The notes: generated by a model from the letters alone, not told the origin. A stretch of DNA of 7,136 nt from Dethiosulfatibacter sp. (GCA_030591825.1 JAUVAG010000052.1:1-7136), one strand, 5' to 3'; positions 1-6,304 are shown, numbered from the stretch's first letter. Program-made: numbers and translations.

Positions 1-573
1 AACATAGTTGGAAAGACACCTCAGGACATAATTTTCAAAGGTATTAGCATGAGCTTCATTCCAGAAGACAGACTCGGTATGGGGTTGGTTGCGTCAATGG
101 ACATGGTTGACAATTTCATGCTGAAGGAACAGCACAATCAGAATAAGATAATACTTGACAGAAAATCCGTAGCTCAAAAATGTAGAGATATGATAAAGTC
201 TCTGGATATTGTAACACCGGGAATAAACCATCCTGTCAAGCAGCTTTCAGGTGGAAATATTCAGAAAGTTCTTATAGGAAGGGAAATTGAAACAAATCCC
301 CATGTGCTAATAACTGCATATGCTGTAAGGGGACTGGATATTGGAGCTTCACACACAATCTACGACCTTGTTAATGAACAGAAGAAAAAGAAAGTGGCAA
401 TATTGTTTATTGGTGAAGATTTGGACGTTCTTTTAAGGCTTTGCGACAGAATCATGGTTCTTTGTAACGGTGAAATAACGGGAATAGTAAAGGCTTCCGA
501 AGTTACAAAGGAAGACCTTGGACTTATGATGGCCGGACAGAAAAGAAATGAGGAGGTTGTATTATGCGAATGA
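1..573 (+). CDS. nupO: Nucleoside/Bmp-type ABC transporter ATP-binding protein, C-terminal part (5' end outside window)
   Basis: This is the energy-coupling subunit of a nucleoside or sugar ABC importer, acting on the cytoplasmic face with the two permeases encoded next. The reading frame is open from base 1, so the visible 190 residues are the tail of a protein normally near 500 residues with two ATPase domains. What remains is the second ATPase domain: a PEDR motif near residues 21-24 and an ABC signature LSGGN at 82-86. The Walker B region ends in RGLD (110-113), but the usual DE pair is A106-Y107, and the switch histidine is E139 (GEDLD). NupO/YufO-type proteins also lack these catalytic residues in their second domain, so this is a family trait rather than decay. 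The gene overlaps the next by 10 nt. The family assignment is firm; the exact substrate and the symbol are inferred from the NupOPQ arrangement. Confidence 0.9.
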   Translation, partial: NIVGKTPQDIIFKGISMSFIPEDRLGMGLVASMDMVDNFMLKEQHNQNKIILDRKSVAQKCRDMIKSLDIVTPGINHPVKQLSGGNIQKVLIGREIETNPHVLITAYAVRGLDIGASHTIYDLVNEQKKKKVAILFIGEDLDVLLRLCDRIMVLCNGEITGIVKASEVTKEDLGLMMAGQKRNEEVVLCE

Positions 574-1634
574 TAAAACGAGCGGGTATAACTCCTAAAC
601 AGTCCGCGTTGATTAAAGTATATGCAGTATTGTCAGCATTGATTGTTTCTGCATTTTTTATATTTTTACTTGGGCACAATCCTGTTGATGTTTATGTATC
701 CATGGCAAAGGGAGCTTTTGGATCGGCATACAGAATCAAGGATACAATTACTATATCAATACCTTTGATAGTTACTTCAATGGGAATTATGATAGCCTTC
801 AAGATGAAGTTCTGGAATATTGGTGCAGAGGGTCAGATTTTGACAGGAGCACTCTTTGCCAGTTACGTAGCGCTTAATTTTTCCACACTTCCCAAACCAC
901 TGCTTCTATTTTTGATGATGGTAGCAGGATTTGTAGGTGGTGGGTTGTGGGCTATGATACCTGCTATATTGAAGGTGAAATTCGATACAAATGAAACAAT
1001 TGTTACCCTAATGATGAATTATATAGCTCTTCAGTGGATAACCTATCTCCAGTACGGTCCCTGGAAGGACCCCGATTCAATGGGATTCCCTAAGATTGCA
1101 AATTTTGCGGACAATGCAATAATGCCTAAAATATTCGGTGTTCATGTTGGCTGGATATTTGTTCTATTACTTGTAGCCTTTATGACATTTGTTATGAAGA
1201 GTACAAAGCAGGGATATCAAATAGCAGTTGTGGGCGAGAGCAAGGATACTGCTAGATACTCGGGAATAAATGTAAGTAAGGTTATCGTGATTTCGATAAT
1301 TGTAAGTGGAGGTATTTGTGGAATTGCAGGAATGATGCAGGCTTCTGCAGTGAACCAGACTCTTAACACTCAGTTGTCTGCAGGATATGGTTATACGGCA
1401 ATAATTACGGCATGGCTTTCAGGACTTAATCCTATACTTATAGTGCCAGTGTCCGTACTTTTTGCAGCTATGACCAAGGGAGGAAGTTTCATTCAGACTG
1501 CTTTCCAGATTCCGCAATCTGCTGCAGAGATAATACAAAGCTTGATTCTTTTCTTTGTAATAGGAAGTGAGTTTTTTATTCAGTACAAGCTTGTATTCAA
1601 TAATAGAAAACACAACAAGGAGGATGCTGCATGA
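564..1634 (+). CDS. nupP: Nucleoside-type ABC transporter permease 1 (NupP-like, BPD_transp_2 family)
   Basis: An integral membrane subunit that, with the following permease, forms the translocation path of a nucleoside/Bmp-type importer. The 356-residue product is a series of hydrophobic segments, the first at about residues 17-36. The family hallmark NIGAEGQ lies near residues 87-95, and a cytoplasmic VGESKDTARYSGIN segment near 220-235 is of the type that contacts the ATPase. The length matches the family (about 350). The start at 564 is supported by AGGAGG at 551-556 with a 7-nt spacer; the ATG at 570 would be too far away. It overlaps the ATPase gene by 10 nt and the next gene by 4 nt (ATGA), which suggests translational coupling. 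Ribose/simple-sugar importers use related permeases, so the substrate is an inference. Confidence 0.9.
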   Translation: MRMIKRAGITPKQSALIKVYAVLSALIVSAFFIFLLGHNPVDVYVSMAKGAFGSAYRIKDTITISIPLIVTSMGIMIAFKMKFWNIGAEGQILTGALFASYVALNFSTLPKPLLLFLMMVAGFVGGGLWAMIPAILKVKFDTNETIVTLMMNYIALQWITYLQYGPWKDPDSMGFPKIANFADNAIMPKIFGVHVGWIFVLLLVAFMTFVMKSTKQGYQIAVVGESKDTARYSGINVSKVIVISIIVSGGICGIAGMMQASAVNQTLNTQLSAGYGYTAIITAWLSGLNPILIVPVSVLFAAMTKGGSFIQTAFQIPQSAAEIIQSLILFFVIGSEFFIQYKLVFNNRKHNKEDAA

Positions 1635-2554
1635 GTTATGGATTTTTAACAGCGATGATAATTGCAGGAACGCCTTTGTTGTTTGCAACACTTGGTGAAC
1701 TTATAACCGAAAAGGCAGGAAACCTGAACCTTGGTGTTGAAGGAATGATGCTTATAGGAGCAGTGGCAGGATTTGGAGCTGGTATGGCTACCTCAAGTCC
1801 TTTTATGGCAATCCTGGGAGCTGGAGTTGCAGGTGCAATGGCTGCCTTTGTATACGGATTCCTTACAATATCATTAAGAGCCAACCAGGTTGTATCGGGG
1901 CTTTCTCTTACAATTTTCGGTACAGGTCTTTCAAGTTATCTTGGAACAAACTATATAGGACAGAGGATGCCTGCTGAGATAATAAGTGCATTTGAACCTT
2001 TAAGAATTCCTATCTTATCGAAAATTCCTGTAATAGGACAGGCACTTTTTAGTCAAGATATTTATGTATATTTTGGACTTTTTTGTGCGGTTCTTACAGG
2101 TGTTTACCTCTATAAGACAAGATTTGGTCTTAATCTGAGGGCTGTAGGAGAAAATCCTTCATCGGCAGATGCTGCAGGATTAAATGTAACTCTTTACAAA
2201 TATATCCATATCCTAATTGGAGGAGCATTTGCTGGAATTGGAGGAGCATATCTTTCTGTAGTTGATGTACCTACCTGGCAGGATAATATAACTGCAGGAA
2301 GAGGCTGGATTGCAATAGCACTTGTGATATTTGCAAGATGGAATCCTTTTAAGGCCATATTTGGTGCAGTTCTATTCGGAGGTCTAAGTATAATAGGTTT
2401 CAGACTTCAGCATCTGAACATATCCCAGAGCCTTTTGAACATGCTTCCATATCTTGTTACAATAATAGTGCTTACTGCAAGCTCAGCCAAGAAATCGAAG
2501 CTGAATGCCCCTCCAAAGGGTCTAAGTGTTCCATATTTCAGAGAAGAAAGATAA
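1631..2554 (+). CDS. nupQ: Nucleoside-type ABC transporter permease 2 (NupQ-like, BPD_transp_2 family)
   Basis: Second membrane subunit of the importer, pairing with the preceding permease. The 307-residue product is highly hydrophobic throughout. It carries EKAGNLNLGVEGMMLIGA near residues 27-44, the sequence typical of NupQ/YufQ-type permeases, and AVGENPSSADAAGLNV near 173-188, the ATPase-contact region corresponding to VGESKDTARYSGIN in the partner. The ATG lies inside the stop of the previous gene (ATGA overlap) and has AAGGAGG at 1617-1623, 7 nt upstream. It is the last gene of the transport operon: an intrinsic terminator follows 14 nt after its stop. The substrate-binding lipoprotein (Bmp-type) expected for this system is not visible and probably lies upstream of the window. 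Confidence 0.9.
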   Translation: MSYGFLTAMIIAGTPLLFATLGELITEKAGNLNLGVEGMMLIGAVAGFGAGMATSSPFMAILGAGVAGAMAAFVYGFLTISLRANQVVSGLSLTIFGTGLSSYLGTNYIGQRMPAEIISAFEPLRIPILSKIPVIGQALFSQDIYVYFGLFCAVLTGVYLYKTRFGLNLRAVGENPSSADAAGLNVTLYKYIHILIGGAFAGIGGAYLSVVDVPTWQDNITAGRGWIAIALVIFARWNPFKAIFGAVLFGGLSIIGFRLQHLNISQSLLNMLPYLVTIIVLTASSAKKSKLNAPPKGLSVPYFREER

Positions 2555-2568
2555 ATAACAATAATTTT

Positions 2569-2600
2569 ACCTTCACAATTCCATGTGGAGGTTTTATTTT
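2569..2600 (+). terminator. Intrinsic terminator of the nucleoside transporter operon
   Basis: A 9-bp stem, ACCTTCACA (2569-2577) with TGTGGAGGT (2584-2592), fully paired in RNA including one G-U pair. It has a 6-nt loop and is followed by TTTTATTTT. It starts 14 nt after the stop of the second permease gene, exactly where transcription of that operon should end. This separates the transporter operon from the five-gene cluster downstream. Confidence 0.85.
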
Positions 2601-2612
2601 GTTCAAATTTAA

Positions 2613-2642
2613 AGTATAATAATAATAAGATTTAAAAGTCAA
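2613..2642 (-). promoter_or_regulatory. Candidate leftward sigma-A-type promoter in the left arm of the palindrome
   Basis: Read on the minus strand, TTGACT (2642-2637) is followed after 18 nt by TATACT (2618-2613). Each hexamer matches the housekeeping consensus at 5 of 6 positions. Transcription would begin near 2605 and run leftward into the terminator and the 3' end of the second permease gene, where I see no leftward gene. It could give an antisense or small RNA, or be chance in AT-rich DNA. The -35 element lies in the outer arm of the inverted repeat at 2629-2748. Confidence 0.35.
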
Positions 2643-2748
2643 AAGTAAGTTTCGTAATTTTTCATACAATATTTAGTATCCAGTTGAACCATCCAGATAC
2701 TAAATATTGCATTCAAAAACTCAGCTATGTACTTTTGACGCTTAAATC
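2629..2748. repeat. Imperfect palindrome of about 120 bp (nested inverted repeats)
   Basis: The outer arms are 2629-2646 and 2731-2748, 18 nt each, complementary at 16 positions. The inner arms, CAATATTTAGTATC (2667-2680) and GATACTAAATATTG (2696-2709), are perfectly complementary over 14 nt around a 15-nt loop. The segments between inner and outer arms (20 and 21 nt) pair only partly, mainly through a shared T5/A5 run. The whole can fold into one long hairpin in DNA or RNA. No target-site duplication is convincing in the AT-rich flanks. It could be a MITE-like element, an operator with dyad symmetry, or a structured leader. Only one copy is present in the window. Confidence 0.75.
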
Positions 2749-2766
2749 ATATATAACAAATATAAT
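2735..2766 (+). promoter_or_regulatory. Weak candidate promoter for the five-gene operon
   Basis: TTGACG (2735-2740) lies in the right outer arm of the palindrome and a perfect TATAAT sits at 2761-2766. The 20-nt spacer is longer than the ideal 17, so activity may be low or factor-dependent. Transcription would start near 2773, giving a leader of about a dozen bases before the ATG at 2786. It mirrors the better-spaced leftward promoter in the other arm. Another TATAAT at 2615-2620 has no good -35 box. Confidence 0.35.
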
Positions 2767-2775
2767 ATTCAATAC

Positions 2776-2780
2776 GGGAG
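2776..2780 (+). promoter_or_regulatory. Ribosome binding site setting the start of the NYN gene
   Basis: GGGAG, 5 nt before the ATG at 2786. It decides between this ATG and a TTG at 2684 in the same frame. The TTG lies in the loop of the palindrome, has no Shine-Dalgarno sequence, and would add 34 residues that look unlike a NYN-domain N-terminus. Confidence 0.7.
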
Positions 2781-2785
2781 AGCTT

Positions 2786-3568
2786 ATGCAAAGACTAAAT
2801 GATTTAAGACTGGCGGTTTTAATAGATGCTGACAATGTTCCGTCAAAGAAGATTTCGGAAATGATGGAAGAAATAGCAATTTACGGTGTGCCTACTTTCA
2901 AGAGGATATATGGGGACTGGACTAGTCCGAATCTCTCGGGATGGAAGAAGGTCCTTCTTAAGAATGCTATAACACCAATACAGCAATACAGTTATACCAC
3001 AGGGAAAAACTCAAGTGATTCAGCCCTCATTATAGATGCAATGGATATACTTTATTCAAACAAGGTTGACGGATTTTGTATAGTCTCAAGCGATAGTGAC
3101 TTCACAAGGCTGGCTATAAGACTTAGAGAGGCAGGAATGAAGGTGATAGGAATCGGTGAGAAAAAAACGCCGGAGCCTTTTATTATTGCCTGTGACAAGT
3201 TCATCTATATCGAAGTGCTGCAAAAGGATGAACAGCCAGATGAACAGGTGGAAGTGCCTACTTCGACAGGAGAGGTTGAAAAGCCCGTTGCTAAAACGAG
3301 GAAAAAATCGGCAAAGAACAACAGAATACCTGAAAATATAGTGAAGCTTGTGAAAAATACCACTGAGATAGTTGCAGATGATGATGGATGGGCTTTTTTG
3401 GGAGATGTAGGAAACATGCTTCTCAAGAAAAGACCTGATTTCGACCCAAGGAACTACGGCTACCAGAAACTTTCCCATCTTATAAAAAGTATTAGAACAA
3501 TTGAGGTTGACCAGAGGGAAAGCGGAAACAAGTATGTTAAGCATATATTCATCAGAAATATAGGATAA
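2786..3568 (+). CDS. NYN-domain putative ribonuclease with C-terminal OST-HTH/LOTUS domain
   Basis: A predicted metal-dependent RNase or RNA-binding regulator of the LabA/Limkain-b1-like class, cytoplasmic, 260 residues. The N-terminal NYN (PIN-like) domain spans about residues 7-147. Its acidic residues fit a PIN-like active site: D14 and D16 in LIDADN, D78 and D84 in SSDSALIIDAMD, and D103 and D105 in SSDSDF. A charged linker rich in E, K and P (about 148-185) follows. The C-terminal OST-HTH domain (about 185-258) contains the WAFLGDVGNMLLKKRPDFDPRNYGY-type sequence typical of LOTUS domains, which bind RNA in studied relatives. The start is set by GGGAG before the ATG. It leads a tight cluster, 14 nt before the next gene. 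The fold and architecture are clear; the RNA target and biological role in bacteria are largely unknown for this combination. Confidence 0.88.
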   Translation: MQRLNDLRLAVLIDADNVPSKKISEMMEEIAIYGVPTFKRIYGDWTSPNLSGWKKVLLKNAITPIQQYSYTTGKNSSDSALIIDAMDILYSNKVDGFCIVSSDSDFTRLAIRLREAGMKVIGIGEKKTPEPFIIACDKFIYIEVLQKDEQPDEQVEVPTSTGEVEKPVAKTRKKSAKNNRIPENIVKLVKNTTEIVADDDGWAFLGDVGNMLLKKRPDFDPRNYGYQKLSHLIKSIRTIEVDQRESGNKYVKHIFIRNIG

Positions 3569-3582
3569 GTCGTAAATACGTT

Positions 3583-4239
3583 ATGGAGAACATGTTGAAA
3601 AAGCGTATAAAGAATTTATTGAAAATAATATCAGTAGCAACTGTTGTTTTACTGGTGCTGATCCTGATTTCATATTACAGTGTTGAATTTAGGACAAGAA
3701 ACAGGGTTTTCGACAATGTGGATGACTTACCGCCTAACATGGTAGGACTTGTTCTTGGAACAACCAAATATGTATATGGAAGCACTCTTAATCCCTACTA
3801 CCTAAACAGGATAGATGCAGCAGCCCAGCTATTCAAAGCAGGAAAGGTTGAATATCTTTTAGTAAGCGGAGATAACGGACAGGTCGAATATAACGAACCT
3901 GTAAAGATGAAGAAGGACCTTGTAGAAAAGGGAATACCTGAAGATAGGATATTTCTTGACTATGCAGGTTTCAGAACTCTTGATTCTATAGTAAGAAGCA
4001 GGGAGATATTCGGACAGGAAAAGATAACTGTCATATCACAGGAATTTCACAATGAAAGGGCCGTATTTATAGCCCTTAGCAAGGATATTGATGCAGTAGG
4101 GTACAATGCAAAAGATGTAAGCTATAGAACCGGATTTAAGACAAATGTGAGAGAAATTTTCGCTAGGGTCAAGATGATGTTTGATCTAGCGGTTGGAGTA
4201 CAGCCGAAATTTCTTGGCGAGAAAATAACAATAGAATAA
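3583..4239 (+). CDS. SanA-like membrane-anchored DUF218 (ElyC/SanA/YdcF family) protein
   Basis: The product has up to 218 residues: a short basic N-terminus (KKRIK), one membrane segment (about 13-32), then a DUF218 domain. By the positive-inside rule the domain should face outward. Family motifs are VLGTTKY (57-63), NRIDAAAQLFKAGK (75-88), LLVSGDN (92-98), NEP (104-106), GIPEDRIFLDYAGFRTLDS (117-135) and SQEFHNERA (152-160). E. coli SanA affects vancomycin exclusion at high temperature, and family member ElyC affects envelope and peptidoglycan assembly; the biochemical activity is not established. The start is uncertain: the ATG at 3583 has no good ribosome site, whereas GGAGAA at 3586-3591 better fits a TTG at 3595, four codons in. 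Its place just before murI supports an envelope role, by inference only. Confidence 0.85.
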   Translation: MENMLKKRIKNLLKIISVATVVLLVLILISYYSVEFRTRNRVFDNVDDLPPNMVGLVLGTTKYVYGSTLNPYYLNRIDAAAQLFKAGKVEYLLVSGDNGQVEYNEPVKMKKDLVEKGIPEDRIFLDYAGFRTLDSIVRSREIFGQEKITVISQEFHNERAVFIALSKDIDAVGYNAKDVSYRTGFKTNVREIFARVKMMFDLAVGVQPKFLGEKITIE

Positions 4240-4260
4240 ATATTTGATACAGGAGACAAA

Positions 4261-5025
4261 ATGAAAATAGGGATATTTGATTCAGGAGTCGGAGGGCTTA
4301 CGGTATTAAGTACAGCCATGAAGATAATTCCTGATGCAGAATATATATATTATGCGGACCTTGACAATGTGCCTTACGGTACAAAGGAAAAGGAAGATGT
4401 TAGAAAGAGGACATACGATGCAGTTGAATTCCTATATGGCATGGGGGTAGAAGCTGTTGTAATAGCCTGCAATACTGCTACAAGCACTTCTGTTGAGTAT
4501 TTAAGAAAAAGATTCAACATACCGGTAATTGGAATGGAGCCTGCAGTCAAACCTGCAATAGAGACTTCCAATACAGGAAAAGTCATAGTCATGGCAACTG
4601 AGCTGACGCTCAAGGAAAAGAAATACAAGGACCTTGTGAGCAGACTGGAAGGAGTCAGCATTGTTGAATCATTGCCCATGCCGGAACTTGTAGAGATGGC
4701 TGAAAATTTCAACTTCAATCACGACGATGTAGAAAGACTTTTAAACAGGAAGCTTGAAAAATACAACCTTGAAGAATATTCGGCAATTGTTCTTGGCTGT
4801 ACGCATTTCATATATTTTAAAAATGTTTTAGAAAGAATAGTACCGGGAAATATTTCTGTAATAGATGGAAACCTTGGTACTGTAAATCATTTGCAAAAGA
4901 CTCTTCAAGAGAAAGGCAACTGTATAAAATCCTGCGGAAGCATTGAATACTATGTTTCTGGAAGGAAGGCAGTTCATGGGGAGTTTGAAAAATATTTAAT
5001 TTACTTGAAAGAAAACAATATTTGA
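4261..5025 (+). CDS. murI: Glutamate racemase
   Basis: Interconverts L- and D-glutamate without a cofactor, supplying D-glutamate for the peptidoglycan stem peptide. The 254 residues are close to the usual family length. Substrate-site and catalytic motifs are in place: FDSGVGGLTVL (6-16, D7 and S8), DNVPYGTK (35-42), CNTAT with catalytic C70 (70-74), ATELTLKEKKY (112-122), and LGCTH with second catalytic C180 and H182 (178-182). The PL after CTHY in many homologues is replaced (CTHFIYF), and the C-terminal motif reads IDGNLGT instead of the common IDSG; neither touches the catalytic cysteines. AGGAG at 4251-4255 lies 5 nt before the ATG. It sits 21 nt after the SanA-like gene and 10 nt before the flavoprotein gene, so it is probably cotranscribed with both. 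Confidence 0.96.
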   Translation: MKIGIFDSGVGGLTVLSTAMKIIPDAEYIYYADLDNVPYGTKEKEDVRKRTYDAVEFLYGMGVEAVVIACNTATSTSVEYLRKRFNIPVIGMEPAVKPAIETSNTGKVIVMATELTLKEKKYKDLVSRLEGVSIVESLPMPELVEMAENFNFNHDDVERLLNRKLEKYNLEEYSAIVLGCTHFIYFKNVLERIVPGNISVIDGNLGTVNHLQKTLQEKGNCIKSCGSIEYYVSGRKAVHGEFEKYLIYLKENNI

Positions 5026-5035
5026 GGAGGAGTAT

Positions 5036-5590
5036 ATGATGAAGATATTAATACTTATGGGAAGCCCAAGACCTATGGGAAATACGGCGAAAATGGCGGA
5101 ATGGCTGGCCGATGCAGCGAAGGAAAGGGATATAGAGACTGAAACGGTATATTTGAACGTGCTCAGTATTAAGCCTTGTCAGGCATGCGGAGTATGTCAA
5201 ATGCCTGGAATGGGTGAATGTATATTAGAAGATGATATGAAGGACGTATACAAGAAAATCGAAGAATCCGATTGCATAATTTTTGCAAGCCCTGTGTATT
5301 TTTTCAATCTTACAGCACAGATAAAAATTGCAATTGACAGATTGTATGCCTTTGGTCCAGACTACAAGAAGTCTTTTGATGGCAAGAAATTCGGCCTCCT
5401 TATGTCATATGGTGATGACAACCTTGAAGTATCCGGTGGAAAAAATGCAGTAGCTTCATTCAATGACATGGCTGCTTATTTTGATGTAGAAAATCTGGGA
5501 GTTGTACACTGTCAGGGATATGAGCCTGGAGAACTTGAGCGAAATAAGGATGTAAAGGCAGAATGTGAGGCAATGGCAGCAAAAATTTAA
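5036..5590 (+). CDS. Flavodoxin-fold NAD(P)H:FMN reductase family protein with iron-sulfur-flavoprotein-like cysteine motif
   Basis: A predicted FMN-binding redox protein of 184 residues, cytoplasmic. The FMN phosphate loop is GSPRPMGNTAKMA (9-21) after the first beta strand. A second flavin-contact segment is FASPVYFFNLTAQIKIAIDR (about 88-107). Between them lie C48, C51, C54 and C62 (CX2CX2CX7C, then ILEDDM). The compact cysteine motif of archaeal and clostridial iron-sulfur flavoproteins, which holds a 4Fe-4S cluster, looks like this. Many related FMN reductases carry similar cysteines without a demonstrated cluster, so cluster binding is possible, not proven. AGGAGGAG at 5025-5032 serves ATGs at 5036 and 5039 about equally well. 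The gene directly precedes a multi-cluster iron-sulfur protein, 16 nt downstream, a likely redox partner by context. Confidence 0.88.
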   Translation: MMKILILMGSPRPMGNTAKMAEWLADAAKERDIETETVYLNVLSIKPCQACGVCQMPGMGECILEDDMKDVYKKIEESDCIIFASPVYFFNLTAQIKIAIDRLYAFGPDYKKSFDGKKFGLLMSYGDDNLEVSGGKNAVASFNDMAAYFDVENLGVVHCQGYEPGELERNKDVKAECEAMAAKI

Positions 5591-5597
5591 TGTGTTA

Positions 5598-5604
5598 GGT
5601 GATG
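5598..5604 (+). promoter_or_regulatory. Ribosome binding site setting the start of the CDGSH protein gene
   Basis: AGGTGAT, complementary to the 16S rRNA 3' end, just upstream of the ATG at 5607. It favours this ATG over a GTG at 5565 in the same frame, which lies inside the flavoprotein gene and would add 14 residues with no family resemblance. Confidence 0.6.
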
Positions 5605-5606
5605 AT

Positions 5607-6239
5607 ATGAGCGACAAGACAATAAAGGTTTCAAAAAACGGTCCTCTTATCGTGAAAAATATTGACAATTTAATAGACGGCAATGGAAACTCTCTTGAAA
5701 TCAGTGATACAATGGTACTTTGCAGATGTGGTAAATCAAAAATGAAACCCTTCTGCGACGGAAGCCACAATGAGGGTTTTGATGATAAAAAAGCTGAAAA
5801 TAGATGCAGAGACAGTGTTGATGTATACAAGGGTGAGCGGATTACAGTATACGATAACAGGGGAGTTTGTAGTCACCATAGATACTGTGTTGAAAAGCTT
5901 CCTTTCGTTTTTAGAAGGGGAGAAAGGAAATGGATACATCCTAATGAAGCAGAGCCTGATGAAATAATAAAAATATGTGAGATGTGTCCTTCAGGAGCAT
6001 TAAGCTATGGCTTTGAAGATCAAAAAAGAATAAACAGGGGAGTATCAGAAGAGGATAAAATTACAATAGCTGAGGAAAAAATCCACGGAGAAAATGGTCC
6101 CTACGAGGTAAATGGAGCTATAGAGCTGAATATAGATGACGGCGAAATGCCTGAATCGGAAAAACATTATACTCTTTGTAGATGTGGTAAATCCAAAAAT
6201 AAGCCTTTCTGTGATGGTACTCACTTGAAGCACAAATAA
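5607..6239 (+). CDS. Three-centre iron-sulfur protein: CDGSH - divergent 4Fe-4S (Fer4_19-like) - CDGSH
   Basis: A predicted soluble electron-transfer or iron-sulfur protein of 210 residues with three metal-binding modules. The first CDGSH domain has ligands C39, C41, C50 and H54 (CRCGKSKMKPFCDGSH), the 3Cys-1His pattern that holds a 2Fe-2S cluster. The middle domain (about 78-134) resembles the divergent 4Fe-4S mono-cluster family: GVCSHHRYC (C88, C94), W109, then C124 and C127 in ICEMCPSGAL. The second CDGSH domain repeats the pattern with C191, C193, C202 and H206. The two CDGSH units are alike at the protein and DNA level (5721-5768 and 6177-6224), suggesting internal duplication. It is the last gene of the operon, 16 nt after the flavoprotein gene and about 65 nt before a strong terminator. 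Fused CDGSH/4Fe-4S proteins are known in bacteria, but their partners and role are mostly undefined. Confidence 0.92.
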   Translation: MSDKTIKVSKNGPLIVKNIDNLIDGNGNSLEISDTMVLCRCGKSKMKPFCDGSHNEGFDDKKAENRCRDSVDVYKGERITVYDNRGVCSHHRYCVEKLPFVFRRGERKWIHPNEAEPDEIIKICEMCPSGALSYGFEDQKRINRGVSEEDKITIAEEKIHGENGPYEVNGAIELNIDDGEMPESEKHYTLCRCGKSKNKPFCDGTHLKHK

Positions 6240-6304
6240 TTTGAATTATAATAGGTTAAATATGATAATTGATATAAAAAATATCATGAAATAAAGAGCA
6301 ATAT

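Noticed and set aside
49..573. ATG at 49 as the start of the ATPase gene
   Set aside because: The frame is open to base 1, the preceding codons fit the family, and no ribosome site precedes the ATG; the gene is cut by the window edge.
2592..2620. Plus-strand promoter using TATAAT at 2615-2620
   Set aside because: The -35 region at proper spacing (TTTTAT or TTTATT) matches poorly and is the T-tract of the terminator.
2684..2785. N-terminal extension of the NYN gene from a TTG at 2684
   Set aside because: The TTG lies in the loop of the palindrome with no Shine-Dalgarno sequence, and the 34 extra residues do not resemble the family; GGGAG supports the ATG at 2786.
2555..2785. Purine or other riboswitch in the gap before the NYN gene
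   Set aside because: No conserved riboswitch core can be recognised, and the best promoter candidate leaves only about a dozen bases of leader.
3086..3544. A 152-codon antisense reading frame inside the NYN gene
   Set aside because: It is fully shadowed by a well-supported gene and shows no domain or ribosome site that I recognise.
5565..5606. Upstream GTG start for the CDGSH gene, overlapping the flavoprotein gene
   Set aside because: AGGTGAT before the ATG at 5607 and the family-like start of the protein there make the longer form unlikely.
6262..6287. Small AT-only dyads (TGATAT/ATATCA and ATGATA/TATCAT)
   Set aside because: Six-bp A-T stems are expected by chance in this AT-rich spacer; there is no T-tract or operator context.
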